From positions 1 through 56,744 of the forward strand of contig NW_026986606.1 of the NCBI RefSeq assembly GCF_963675165.1: 56,744 nt of DNA, read 5' to 3'. The notes beneath the pieces were generated by a model, which did not search any database, was not told the origin of the DNA, and saw nothing but the letters and a program-made list of their open reading frames with translations. Shown here piece after piece: positions 31,648 through 43,525 of the stretch; within the stretch, counting starts at the first letter, position 1, and every line of letters starts with the position of its first letter. Made by a program: the position numbers and the translations under genes. This DNA comes from Halichondria panicea. Lineage: Eukaryota > Porifera > Demospongiae > Suberitida > Halichondriidae.

Positions 31648-31814
31648 ATGACTGTAGGATTATGATTAAGTCGAGACTTCAATAATGTTACAATGCCTTA
31701 GCCTCGGTATACAATGTTGTACGTCTTTTGTTGGTAGAAGAATTAACCTATGTGTATGTATACTGCAGGGTATGATAGGCACTCAAGGTACACCAGGAGG
31801 TCCAGGGAGACCGG

Positions 31815-33863
31815 TGTCATAAAATTTTAGGCCCCCCCTGGGCCTAGAATGCTCTTAAAAGTTTAGGCCCCTCCATTATAACAGCGCAACATAGCAGTAA
31901 TTTATGAGCATTGAATGTGTATTCTCAAAAGTACAACAACATAATAATACAGTATTTACAGTCTATGCAGTGCCATGCAGTTGCTGAATGAAGCTCTCCT
32001 CACACGCACACATTTCATGCAACTGGTCAACCGGCTGGTCACAGCCATCACAGCACCATTCCATGAATCAGGTCTCATGCAGCACGAAGCACATAGGGGC
32101 CAACTGTCCCGAATTGGTCAGCCAGATTACTGCTATTCACCTCATGCATAATTATATCCCGGATTTTCAAGGTTGTTGCTGCTTCTGAGCAGCTGGGTTA
32201 CTCTAAAAAGCTTATACTGATCAAGCCTGGACTACTAGAATCTTCAAACAATGAGCTGAGATAGTGATGCTATATACTGGAGCATATCCACAACAATATA
32301 CATCGATCTAGGAAAACATATGGAAGAAGATACAGTTCATTTAGTCTAGAGAGTAGATTACCACAAATGTGTGAGTAGTGTACTTAAATGTAAATATCTT
32401 TTGATTGGAGCATTTCTAAGAAATGGTGTTGATACCCGTGTGTAGATGAATGACTGAACTACAACATATCCAAAAATGTTTCCATGGAAACATAAGATGG
32501 TGGGTTTGTGGTGATTAATAGAACAACAGCAAATTGTTATAGTGGGTAATCGGTTAGAGTAATAAAACACTAACCTTAACAGCTAAGGTCTTAGACTTTT
32601 ATCACACAATAGTTTAATGGTTTAGGTATCCTGACCATCCCTTTGTGGGTCTTACATATGCTCACAGTGTCTATAATTCATGATTTACCGGTTTTTAGGT
32701 ACACTTTTGGTTAGAGTAGTATCTTCTGAAAATTTTATAGCTTAGCTTTAAAAGTTCTCTGGTAAGTTTACAAATAAATGGGCTACATTTTGATACCAAG
32801 AACATCCTCTATGCTTATTCCATTGTTGAGATATCACTGAAAAACTACATATTCTACTATTTTCTACTGTTTTGATGACATCACAAGCTGCTAACCACAA
32901 ATCGATGACACTTAAATTAACCACGTAAGTGGGCGTACAATTATTGTACGCCCACTTTTAATTACGTTTGTGGTTGATTAAAGCATCTTTGGTTTGTGGT
33001 TTGCAGCTGCTGATGTCATCAAAACAGTAGAAAATAGTAAATTATGTAGCTTTTCAGTGTTATCTCAGCAATGGAATAAGCATATAGGATGTTCAATGTA
33101 GCCCATTTATCTGTAAACTTACTACAGAAATTTGAAAGCTAAGGTATTAATTTTTCAAAAGTTATTACTCTAACCAAAAGTGTACCTGAAAATCAGTAAA
33201 TCATGAATTATAAACACTGTGAACATTTGTAACACCCATAAAGGAATGGCCAGGATACTTAAACCATTGAACAATTATGTGATGAAGTCTAGGACCTTAG
33301 CTGTACAAGATTACTGTTTTATTACTCTAACCGATTACCCACTATAACAATTTGCTGTTGTTCTATTAATCACCACAAACCCACCACCTTATGTTTCCAT
33401 GGAAATTAAATATTTTTGGATATGTTGTAGTTCAGTCATTCATCTACACACGGGTATTAACACCATTTCTTAGAAATACTCCAATCAAAAGATATTTACA
33501 TTTAAGTACAACTACTCACACATTTGTGGTAATCTACTCTCTAGACTAAATGAACTGTATGAATTGTTGTCTTTGCACGCACTGAAAATCGTGTGCTTTA
33601 TAATTATTGTGAATTTACAAAATTTCGCCTTCTTTGGCAGCCAGCTGTTCGGGGGATAATGCTACCATGTTTTGTCCTGCTGGGAAAGTTGGAATGGCGA
33701 AGCTAGCATGAAGTTGCAAATAATTTTATGGTGATAGCTATGCACAACATCGATTGTCTTTACATGCAGGCAGATCCAATCTAGGCCCGGGGGACCCAAA
33801 ATATTAAAATTCTAGGCCCTGGGGGGGTGTAAACATGGGGGGCCCAACATTATTTTTATGACA
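31815..33863. mobile_element. 2-kb TIR transposon with CCGG target duplication, containing a giant palindrome
   Basis: The ends are TGTCATAAAATTTTAGGCCC and the inverse …TTTTTATGACA. CCGG is present on both sides (31811-31814, 33864-33867) and once in the uninterrupted source exon (…AGACCGGGGC…), proving a 4-bp target duplication. No transposase frame is seen. Confidence 0.85.
32339..33551. repeat. 1.2-kb foldback palindrome (arms of about 590 bp) within the TIR transposon
   Basis: The left arm starts TTAGTCTAGAGAGTAGATTA and the right arm ends TAATCTACTCTCTAGACTAA. Matching blocks run inward to the centre near 32940 (GTGGGCGTACAATTATTGTA). Arms differ by scattered substitutions and small indels. 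Confidence 0.85.
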
Positions 33864-33978
33864 CCGGGGCAAAGAGGAATTGAACCTTGAACCCTGAGCG
33901 TTTAATCGTGAATGGCGTGTTTTTATTCGACAATACGCCCACCCGCGGCCTCAAATCGAGGTTTGCAATTGTTTATTA

Positions 33979-35235
33979 TGCCTCGGTGCGCATGCGCAAG
34001 CGAGGTATACGGTAGTATATTGTGTTTTAGCCTCGTTCCCAGGCCTTACTTTTTCTTGCTGTTGTCACTGTTCATCCATAAATCACAAGAAAGACATAGT
34101 GAGGCAGCAAAGAAAGAAATGGGCGTACAGTTAAGAAAAGTAAGGCCTGGTTTGGGAAATCGCGTGATCCACAAGGATTTTTATGAACGTGGGCGATATG
34201 TAGCCCACAATCATGACGTAAGGTATTCTCCCACGCATTCAGAGTTAATAAAACTGTACTGAGACAACCACCCAAGCTGTGCTGCTGGTGGCAGTAGCTA
34301 CCTGCTATATGATAATGATGACTAAGCTATTTTTGATCTATACTAGCATGTAGAAAGACACAAGAAAAGGTAATAGTCTGATAGAATCTGAACACACAAT
34401 CTAGACTAGTAGATCATCTAGCTAAGCCTAAGGTATATAGCTAGCTATAGTGCTTGCAAACTTCCAGTTCCAAGTCCATGTCCAGCTTGCTGCAGGCAAA
34501 GTTTTATTAGTCATAGATATCTGCGTGGGCAGTCCAACATCTCTAGCTCAGCATGCCCATGCTCATTTTCACCCTTCTACCACCCTTCTACCCTCACACG
34601 ACTTCCCGATACAGGCTCTCCTTTTTCCTAACTCTACGTCTATTTCTTTCTTTATTCCTCCAATTAATACCGTATTTTATCTCATTAAACGATTAAGACA
34701 GTATTTTATCTTATTGAACGATTGTGATAAAGAACAGAAAAAGGAGAGCCTGTGTAGAGGCTATTTGTGTGTCTGTCTGTGTGTGTAGACTGCTATAGCT
34801 GCTCAAGGATGAATCAAGTGCAAGTAAGAGTTTCTATAGGCTTCTAGTCATGTTTTCTTGGATTTTAATTCGTGCAAAATAATGCTTCGTTCTCGAGTTA
34901 TGCCTAGTTTTGCTTACTAAGTTACTTGGAATGCCATTGCAGCCTTTTCAGAAGAGCACGTAGCCAAACTTGTTTACCGAGTGTTACTACTCTAGTTAGT
35001 AGCTTAGTTAGCTCTGCACTAGAACGCTAGCTATTGGTAGCTGCAAGAGTGAGAAGAGAGCTGCAAGGCTGCCATTAATTTTAGACTTGAACTTTTGGCA
35101 TAGATCGTTCTTAACAACAATCACGGCCGATCATTACCCACTCTTTGAGTTTACATGCAGTAAAATCTATTTATAGTAGCGTTGTTATGTAGCTTTGGCA
35201 TCTCCACCGAGGCATCAGCACCTGCGGTGCTTTCA
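33979..35235 (-). mobile_element. MITE, ATGCCTCGGTG family (copy E), interrupted by other repeats
   Basis: The left end ATGCCTCGGTGCGCATGCGC is at 33979; the remaining core and the other terminus (TCTCCACCGAGGCATCAGCA) are at 34780-35235. Between them are inverted-repeat inserts at about 34028-34162 (GGCCTTACTTTTTCTT / AAGAAAAGTAAGGCC) and 34612-34756 (CAGGCTCTCCTTTTTC / GAAAAAGGAGAGCCTG). Confidence 0.65.
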
Positions 35236-35435
35236 TTAATTTACTGCATTTTAATTTTAATACATAGTATGAACATTTCATTGACAACAACAATGACATT
35301 GTCAATGTTATAAACTAATGCTTGAGTATGATTTGAGAAGCATGACAAGAAGAAGTGGACTCTGACTCTATTCGTTGCTTGTCACTTGTGTCAATGTCAG
35401 ATGTAGCAGAAACTTCCCAAAGATCAGCAGTGGCG

Positions 35436-36280
35436 TATGGCGCGCCATGTGTTTCAATAACAATGTCTGCATATACATAGGCGTGTCCTGGTGTGAATAT
35501 ACCGACATAGCATGCACGTGCAATGATCGCCTTATGCAGTGATCATGTCTGCACATGCAGTGATCATGTCTGCACATGCAACCATTAGTCTATGCACATG
35601 CAGTACAGTACAGGTGTACCTGAGTCCCATTGAGAAACATATACTTTGACCTGATGCAGCAGCTCTATTTAAAGCACGTGTATCAAAGATGTATTAAAAA
35701 TTAATGATGATTAATGGTTGCATGTGCAGACATGATCACTGCACACGCAGAGACTAATGGTTGCATGTGCAGACATGATCACTGCATGTGCAGACATGAT
35801 CACTGCATGTGCAGAGACTAATGGTTGCATGTGCAGACATAATCACTGCATGTGCAGAGCATGATCACTGCATGTGCAGACATGATCACTGCACACGCAG
35901 AGACTAATGGTTGCATGTGCAGACATGATCACTGCATGTGCAGAGACTAATGGTTGCATGTGCAGACATGATCACTGCATGTGCAGACATGATCACTGCA
36001 CACGCAGAGACTAATGGTTGCATGTGCAGACATGATCACTGCATGTGCAGAGACTAATGGTTGCATGTGCAGACATGATCACTGCATGTGCAGAGACTAA
36101 TGGTTGCATGTGCAGACATGATCACTGCATGTGCAGAGACTAATGGTTGCATGTGCAGACATGATCACTGCATAAGGCGATCATTGCACGTGGCATGCTA
36201 TGTCGGTATATTCACACCAGGACACGCCTATGTATATGCAGACATTGTTATTGAAACACACGGCGCGCCATACGTACGTG
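35436..36280. mobile_element. Long-TIR element with an internal minisatellite
   Basis: The left arm from 35436 (GTATGGCGCGCCATGTGTTT) is mirrored almost perfectly by the right arm ending near 36272 (…AACACACGGCGCGCCATAC), with arms of about 150 bp including ATGCAGTGATCATGTCTGCA. The arms grade into the tandem array at 35716-36172, which looks like an expansion of the inner arm sequence. Confidence 0.8.
35716..36172. repeat. Minisatellite: composite ~43-bp unit built from ~21-bp subunits
   Basis: Units combine GACTAATGGTTGCATGTGCA and GACATGATCACTGCATGTGC in varying order, in perfect or near-perfect copies. There are no unique spacers of equal length, so this is not a CRISPR array. Confidence 0.85.
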
Positions 36281-36574
36281 TTTCATTATAAACGTACGTG
36301 TTTCATTTTAGCTTTTTGTGCAAGTCTCTCTGTCACTAGCCTCGATTCCAGGCGGCCTTGAATCGAGGCTATACTCTGTCACTTGCTATGTGTATGTGTT
36401 TCAGATATAACCTAGCCTCAAGACCAGGCCGATTAGTAATCGAAAAACTGGGGCTGGTGCGAGACATCTGACTAGTATACTAAAAGTATTGTCTTAAAAA
36501 TATTTATGTTATATATGAACAGTTGAATGCACACAGTTCAATTGCTGGCTAGAGTATAATATACCTGTTATAAG

Positions 36575-37636
36575 TTAGAAGATAAAATTGTTGATTGCGT
36601 CCCCTAGTACAAACTTTACCATCTCTGAGAATGGAGTCGACATACTAAGTAATTCATTTGGTGGTTTTAATGGTTTCATAAACCCTGTGTTCATATAGTG
36701 AGCCACTGTTTTTTGCCTCCACTCAAGCCCTCCTTCCTTCAACCAGTTTTTAGCCCTAGCATCATTCCAATTACTCATGTGATAATCAACAGTTATGTCA
36801 CGATGACATTCTGGGCAATGGTGTAGTATTCGATTTGGCACATGTCCTGCATTGTATATCTATCCAGGCCTGTAGTTATTCTTGTAACTGTCCAACCATT
36901 TCCCCATAAATGGTGAGCCGGGAACACTTGAGAAAAATCCAGCACAAGTTCTGGTACACTCTTGGTTGTCTCTGCCAATCACTATCTCTGATTGTCGTTG
37001 CATTTCACGCAATTTTGAACCATTGAGGATGACAACATCAAAATCAGAATAAATGCCCCCGTCTGTGAAGCCAGATTTGATTTTTAGATAGTCTGCTTCA
37101 TGGGAAGTATATGCTGGTTTCTGTTTCTTGCCAACAGTAGTTATTCGATCCGTCAGTCTCATCTCAATAGGAGTAGTCAACTTCTGCACCATCTCCCAAT
37201 ACTTACCAGTGATCGATTGGTTACAGTGTATGACAATCTTCTCTGGCTTATAAAACTTATCCACTGAATATATGGACAAAAACTCTCGAAAACCCAATAC
37301 GCTGTCTTTCGGATTGTTTGTAAATAGGACATAGTGAAATATCTCTGGATGAAGATAAACACAGTCTGTACGGTTTGTTCCTGTGAATGCTTCACAAAAA
37401 TTCTTTCCACTGAGAGGTTCTCCACTAGTCGGGTAGGGATCTTCCTCCCTCAGCTGCATACAGTCTGGCAACTTTTCCTCCTCGGTAACTGGATTTGCAG
37501 ATATAGGCCTAGGGCTAGGGAGGAACGCCGTGTTGTCGCTATACAAGTGAAACTTCTGCACCAGAAACAAAGTCCAGAATACAGTGGACAGTACACTGCC
37601 AATAGCCACCAGCTGTGTTTGTGAATAATTTCTCAT
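36575..37636 (-). pseudogene. GT32-like glycosyltransferase, copy 1 (single in-frame nonsense codon)
   Basis: ATG at 37636 gives a type II membrane protein: a short cytoplasmic tail, a TM helix (LVAIGSVLSTVFWTLFLV), a stem, then a catalytic domain with SGFTDGGIYSDFDVV, the GGxYxDxDxx signature of DXD sugar transferases (alpha-1,4-GlcNAc/Gal transferase, Gly_transf_sug/GT32). The frame is intact for 353 codons except TAG at 36860-36862, where other copies have Trp (RPGW). It would lose the last 95 residues (CPECH block included). Expected in the Golgi, using a nucleotide sugar and a divalent metal at the DXD. Also note FTDGG where other copies have FRDGG. Confidence 0.85.
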
Positions 37637-37639
37637 GCT

Positions 37640-38090
37640 AAAATGTTCGCACTATTGAAACAGCTAGTTATATAGTATAGTATAAATATCTATATTATTT
37701 ATTTACTGATTAGCCATCTACGTTCCGCAGCTGCATTTATGATTTAGTGGTGGGCGGGTCTGGTCAAAGTTTATGCATGGCTTCTAGTAGACTGGCGGCG
37801 ACAGCCGCCCGAGCGCGTAGCCTAGACTGGCGGCGACAGCCCCTCGCGCTACGCACGCGAGGGGCTGTCTCCACTGATGTTGAAATGACTGTTTTGCTGT
37901 TTTTGCAGCAGTTTGACTGGTTGCCTAGCTAGTAATTATGGTTTATAAGCAACCTCGTTACCAACCAACGTTAAGTTGAAAAACTGGGGCTGGTGCGAGA
38001 CTAGTATACTAAAAGTATTGTCGTAAAAAATTTTTTATGTTGAATGCACACAGTTCAATTGCTGGCTAGAGTATAATATACCTGTTATAA
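37640..38090. other. Spacer between glycosyltransferase copies 1 and 2
   Basis: It contains a GC-rich hairpin at 37795-37875 (ACTGGCGGCGACAGCC repeated, CCCTCGCG / CGCGAGGGG) and a truncated form of the array's usual 5' flank. It ends with the array's shared 3'-flank block ACTGGGGCTGGTGCGAGAC. No gene. Confidence 0.6.
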
Positions 38091-38091
38091 G

Positions 38092-39138
38092 TTAGAAGAT
38101 AAAATCGTTGATTGTGTCCCCTAGGTACAAACTTTACCATCTCTGAGAATGGAGTCGACATACTAAGTAATTCATTTGGTGGTTTTAATGGTTTCATAAA
38201 CCCTGTGTTCATATAGTGAGCCACTGCTTTTTGCCTCCACTCAAGCCCTCCTTCCTTCAACCAGTTTTTAGCCGCAGCGTCATTCCAATTACTCATGTGA
38301 TAATCAACAGTTATGTCACGATGACATTCTGGGCAATGGTGTAGTATTCGACTTGGCACATGTCCTGCATTGTCTATCCATCCAGGCCTGTAGTTATTCT
38401 CGTAACTGTCCAACCATTTCCCCATAAATGGTGAGCCGGGAACACTTGAGAAAAATCCAGCACAAGTTCTGGTACACTCTTGGTTGTCTCTGCCAATCAC
38501 TATCTCTGATTGTCGTTGCATTTCACGCAATTTTGAACCATTGAGGATGACAACATCAAAATCAGAATAAATGCCCCCGTCTCTGAAGCCAGATTTGATT
38601 TTTAGATATAGTCTGCTTCATGGGAAATATATGATGGTTTCTTTTTATGCTTGCCAATCGTAGTTATTCGATCCGTCAGTCTCATCTCAATAGGAGTAGT
38701 CAAATTCTGCACCATCTCCCAATACTTGCCGGTGATCGATTGGCTACAGTGTATGACAATCTTCTCTGGCTTATAAAACTTATCCACTGAATATATTGAC
38801 AAAAACTCTCGAAAACCCAATACGCTGTCTTTCGGATTGTTTGTAAATAGGACATAGTGAAATATCTCTGGATGAAGATAAACATAGTCTGTACGGTTTG
38901 TTCCTGTGAATGCTTCACACAAATTCTTTCCACTGAGAGGTTCTCCACTAGTCGGGTAGGGATCTTCCTCCCTCAGCTGCATACAGTCTGGCAACTTTTC
39001 ATCCTCGGTAACTGGATTTGCAGATATAGGCCTAGGGAGGAACGCCGTGTTGTCGCTATACAAGTGAAACAAAGTCCAGAGTACAGTGGACAGTACACTG
39101 CCAATAGCCACCAGCGGTGTCTGTGAATACTTTCTCAT
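38092..39138 (-). pseudogene. GT32-like glycosyltransferase, copy 2 (two frameshifts)
   Basis: ATG at 39138; closely matches copy 3. An extra AT dinucleotide near 38606-38609 turns HEADYLKIK into HEADYI-stop, removing the DXD motif from the product. A further 1-bp insertion near 38124 (CCCCTAGG) shifts the last codons. The downstream half (IYSDFDVV… CPECH…) is otherwise preserved. Also Cys to Tyr at the TDYVYLHPEI position. Confidence 0.85.
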
Positions 39139-41325
39139 GCTAAAATGTTGGCACTATTGAAACAGTTATATAGTATATATATATATCTATATTTATTTAT
39201 TGATTAGCTAGCTACATGTACAAACCTCGCAGCTGCATTTAGTGGTGGGCGGGTCTGGTCAAAAGTTTATGCATGGCTTCCAGCTAGCTGAACCTAGCTA
39301 GCTAGCTAGCTCATGTAGCTCTACAGTAGTACTGCTAGTTCTATGCCTGTAACTGTTCTAAATGCATAATTCTGAGGCTGTGAGAGCAAGTTTGACTGTC
39401 TCCACTGATGTTCAAATGACTGTTTTGCTGTTTTTGCAGTAAATAAATCAGTTCAGTGTTGACTGGTTGCCTAGTAATTATGGTTTATAACCAACCTCAG
39501 CCTCGGGCTGCGCCCTCGGCATTGGTTGTTTATAAGCCATAATTACTAGTCAACCAGTCAATAACTATAACATGATTCTTGTATGGCGAGAGGCATTAGC
39601 CATTGCTGATTGGTATGTATTACACTGAAAAAGATGACTTAATTGACTATAATACGTGTTGTTGCATTTTGAGTGGGCAGATCAAAGGAAACACTGTGCC
39701 AATATCTGCCATGGCACAGGTCAAGCCTTAGTATGGCTGAAACGGTCCCTTTTATAGTATAACACTGTCAACAGATTCAGTGGTAGGCAAAAAACGTTTT
39801 TCATGCGTCTGGGTGCATTCCACAGCCACCACAAGTAGTTTAAACTAGTTGCCCTATAAAAGAAGTGATGTGTACACGGAAAGGAATGCACAAGGAATGC
39901 AGTTGTTACACAGCTCACTCATGCGCACATTGGATATATTGGCTGCCTTTGCCCTCGAGGCCTGCGGCCCTCGGGCCTAAGTCACTACTGAGCCATTAGA
40001 TCCCACTTGTGTGTGTTTAGCAGGGAATTATGAGCCATAATCTCATAGTTTCCCAGGGAATTATAAGCTTGAGGGTATATAAAGTACAAGTACTATTTTT
40101 GAATGTACAGAAATGATAATAAAGCTGTAGCTGCATGATAATTAGCTAGCTATGGCTGTTCAGTTTTTTCACTACCAGTTTCTATAGCGTTTGCTGGGTT
40201 GATGGTAGGGTTCACCAGTATCTTTTCTTGTCGAGGAACACTAAGAGCCAATGATTTTAACAGTTCTGGGTCCATTGTCACAAGCATGAAAGCATGTCTT
40301 CAACTTGTAGCATTTGTCAACTTTGTCCTCCTGACTTCTGTTTCTATCCTGCAGCCATGTTTCAAATTGCAGTAGACTCCTGTGTCTTTTTGGGAACGAT
40401 AGTGCACTGTAGCATTGCTGCAAGCTGTTCCTTGCTAGCTAGCCGTACATATCAGAACAGTTTACTGAGAAGCTTGAGCTGGGGTGGGGCTTGAGTGCAG
40501 ATAAAGAGGAGGCTGGGCTCATTTGTTGCAGAGCGCTTCCTGCACAAGGTGGAGTCACTAGTTTGTCCATTCCAATGTTGAAGCAAGGCCAATGCAAAGG
40601 TTTTTTTTTTAGCAGAAATCATCTAGACTAGCTTGTCAGAACAGGACATTTTCAAAAAATAAAGCTGTTGCTAAGGCTTGCTGCTTTTATAGATACACTT
40701 CTTGCCTGAGGCAGCCAATGAAAAGTGGGATCTAAATCAGTTAGCACATGTGCATTCGGTATCTATGGTTATAGTGTCCCTCATCCCTCGGGCAAGCCCT
40801 CGTGATATGGGACACTATAACACATAGATACCTCATGCCCATGTACTATCTATAACATATATCCCATGTGGCACTCGTGCATGTGTCACAACTATAACAT
40901 ACAAAAATCAAATCTATTCAGTTTGGCCAGATATTATTAGTCATACCAGCCCCGAATGTTTTCTATTGGAACGTTAATTAAGTCAAAAAACTGGGGCTGG
41001 TGCGAGACTACCGTATAGCGGGTAATTTTCGCGGGACAAAATATTCGTGGTTTAGCAATATTGAGACATTTCGTGGGTAATATTTTCGTGGTTGCAGTTT
41101 GCACTGTAGGCAAGGTCGCTTCATTCGTGGGTAAAATCTCGTGGTGAGACCTCCAACCACGAAAACCACGAATATTTTGCCCCACGAAAATTACACGCTA
41201 CATGTATACGGTCTAGTATACTAGTATTGTCATAAAAATATTTATTTATGAACAGTTGAATGCACACAGTTCAATTGCTGGCTAGAGTAAATAATATACC
41301 TGTTTATGATAAAATCGTTGATTGG
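39133..41325. repeat. Segmental duplication A (partner 47987-50190)
   Basis: About 2.2 kb, nearly identical to 47987-50190. It starts at the glycosyltransferase start codon region (TCTCATGCTAAAATG) and runs through its 5' flank, hairpins (39463-39567, 40760-40840) and the TA-MITE, to the 3' end of the next copy. Short frames inside it (39721-39918, 40294-40494) are duplicated too but look like no known protein. Confidence 0.85.
41011..41211. mobile_element. TA-MITE inside segmental duplication A
   Basis: Starts CCGTATAGCGGGTAATTTTC after TA and ends TATACGG. The same insertion is at the same site in duplication B (49858-50062), so it preceded the duplication. Confidence 0.8.
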
Positions 41326-42945
41326 TATGGGAGGTGATCACCGCCAAAATTAGCAGTACAAAAATGATGCTGTTTTTTTTACAGAGGGTTTTAAAAAAAT
41401 GATGCTGTTTTAAAATGATGCCGTTTTTTTTACAGAGGGTTTTAAAAAAATGATGCTGTTTTAAAATGATGCCGTTTTTTTACAGAGGGTTTTAAAAAAA
41501 TGATGCTGTTTTAAAATGATGCTGTTTTTTTACAGAGGGTTTTAAGATTTTTTCAGAGAGGTGCAATTTTTGGAGAGGTGCGTTTTTATGAGGTGCCATT
41601 TTGTCCAACTCCTCCCAATCATTTTCCTCTAGATGGTCACATGATTTGGTCACATGACACATGATTTTGCTCTCTCTTTCGACAAAGTTGAGTACCGAGT
41701 ATGAGTTCATGGTCAAGACAAGCACTGAACAGAGTGATTTCTGAAATGCAAGTTCTGCAAGATGGCAGGTGTGCTAGAGTCATGCCTTCTGACTTTAGAG
41801 TTGGTGTGTAGGGAATTTGTCACACAGAGCAGTATAGGTAAACACATTGATGGAAACCACAAGCAGAACTTGCATTTCAGAAATCACTATGTTCAGTTCT
41901 TGTCTTGACCATGAACTCATACTCAACTTTGTCGAAAGAGAGAGCAAAATCATGTGTCATGTGACCAAATCATGTGACCATCTAGATGAAAATGATTGGG
42001 AGGAGTTGGACAAAATGGCACCTCATAAAAACGCACCTCTCCAAAAATTGCACCTCTGAAAAAATCCACCTAAACAGCACCATTTTTTAAAACACACCTC
42101 GGTAAAAAAAAAAACAGCACCATTTTTTTAAAATCCTCTGTAAAAAAACAGCATCATTTTTTTAAAACCCTCTGTAAAAAAACGGCATCATTTTAAAACA
42201 GCATCATTTTTTTACTGCTACAGTGGTTTTCCATACCTTTGCAGGCTATACTCCAAGAGCACTGCAACCACAATGTACTGATTACCTGTCTGTGTTATTT
42301 TAGTCCACCCACACATCACAAAAATCAATGATGGGTAAAATACTGGCTATTGCAGACTTTTAACACAACTCAAGGGCTCTACTTTCACAGCACTCCTTCT
42401 ATAATTATAATGCTTGAGGTCAACAAGCTGCTTTCGGAAATATCCAATTTTGAGCCCAGTAAATATAGGCCCTCCCTCCGCTCCCTATAGCTATGCATAC
42501 AAGTTTTAGCTCATATCATTTAGCCACAATAAACCAAGCAACAAGTTAGCTGAGCTACCATCAGAGCTACCATCACTTCAGTCAGACAAAATATGAGACA
42601 CCTGGAACATTTAGCGGCTATTATAATTATTTGGCGAGTGAGCTATTAGAATTTGGCGATTTTTAATTTGACGTCTTAGGCTACTACAGCAATTAGGTCC
42701 ACTAATTTGGCAGTTTTGAAATTGCCAAATTAAAACCAGTTATATACAGTTTGAATTTTGCAGGCCATAGCAAGTAATTTTGTTGGCTTGTTACTAACAA
42801 TCATAACAGAAGCCAACCAAAATACTATATTTACTACATTGTGGTTGCAGTGCTCTTGCAGTATAGCCTGCAAAGGTAAGGAAAACCACTGTAATTTTGG
42901 CCGTGATCACCTCCCATAGATTGGTCCCCTAGTACAACCTTAAAA
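41220..42945 (-). pseudogene. Relic of a sixth glycosyltransferase copy: 3' end only, split by a transposon
   Basis: 41220-41325 matches the 3' flank and terminal codons of the other copies (GTTCAATTGCTGGCTAGAGT … GATAAAATCGTTGATT). The next bases of the gene (TCCCCTAGTACAA) resume at 42925 after a 1.6-kb insertion, then similarity is lost. Only about ten terminal codons remain. Confidence 0.8.
41326..42918. mobile_element. Palindrome-bearing TIR element with 6-bp target duplication
   Basis: The ends are TATGGGAGGTGATCAC and GTGATCACCTCCCATA, flanked by GATTGG on both sides (41320-41325 and 42919-42924). It contains an inner palindrome at about 41345-42240, centred near 41800. Both arms carry the same short frame (KSCDHL.ENDWEELDKMAPHK) on opposite strands. 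No recognisable transposase. Confidence 0.8.
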
Positions 42946-43165
42946 TTTTTTAAATCATAAATGCATTTTTGTTGGCTTCCCAGCCCCTCCCCTCTCTGCA
43001 GCAAGCTGAGCTTTGTGGTTAAAGGCGCGGCTAATATTAATGATATTCATAGTTAGTACGCAGACCGAATGCTAGATGCTAGCATAGATAGTGTACACTA
43101 TCATGATGCTAGATAGGGCTGCAACCCGTCTCCCCTTTTGGAGGCGGGCCACACCCATCTACACC
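42946..43165. repeat. Partial copy of the TAGATGGGCGTGGCCCGCC element
   Basis: It carries GGCTGCAACCCGTCTCCCC … GGCGGGCCACACCCATCTA and an internal block shared with 45692-46014 (GCGGCTAATATTAATGATAT). Confidence 0.6.
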
Positions 43166-43525
43166 CTCACAGGCAACTGATCCAGGTAGAAAAATAGACC
43201 AGCAGAGATAGACGCGTAAAATTTGGTTGGCTTAAACATCTGGCTTAAATAACTCTTTTTATAAATCATTGTCTATAAAACAGCAATTTTACAAAAAGAT
43301 GACATAATTGACTATACGTGATTGACAAAAATCAATCTATTCAGTTGCCAGGTATTATTTAGTCATACCAGCCCCGAATGTGTTCTATTGGAACGTTAAG
43401 TCGAAAAACTGGGGCTGGTGCGAGACATCTGACTAGTATACTAAAAGTATTCTCGTAAAAAAATTTTTATGTTGAATGCACACAGTTCAATTGCTGGCTA
43501 GAGTAAATAATATACCTGTTATAAG

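Larger units (their letters stand above)
31648..33882 (+). pseudogene. Stray copy of one collagen exon with its upstream intron, split by a transposon
   Basis: 31648-31814 plus 33868-33882 match the collagen gene at about 18707-18867 (exon 18808-18879): same TACTGCAGGG acceptor and GGTATGATAGGCACTCAAGG, then GGTCCAGGGAGACCGG, continuing after the insertion as GGCAAAGAGGAATT. Similarity ends inside the exon. It is non-functional. Confidence 0.85.

Noticed and set aside
35716-36172. Possible CRISPR-like array
   Set aside because: Repeats are directly abutting composite minisatellite units without unique spacers, inside an inverted-repeat element of an animal genome.
37334-37624. Plus-strand frames opposite the glycosyltransferase copies
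   Set aside because: Antisense shadows of the conserved coding sequence, repeated at each copy.
39721-40494. Small frames at 39721-39918 and 40294-40494, repeated identically at 48571-48768 and 49142-49342
   Set aside because: Their identity is explained by the 2.2-kb segmental duplication, not by selection; no recognisable domain or start context.
41492-42059. Two short open frames as genes
   Set aside because: They are mirror-image arms of a palindrome within a transposon; no known domain.
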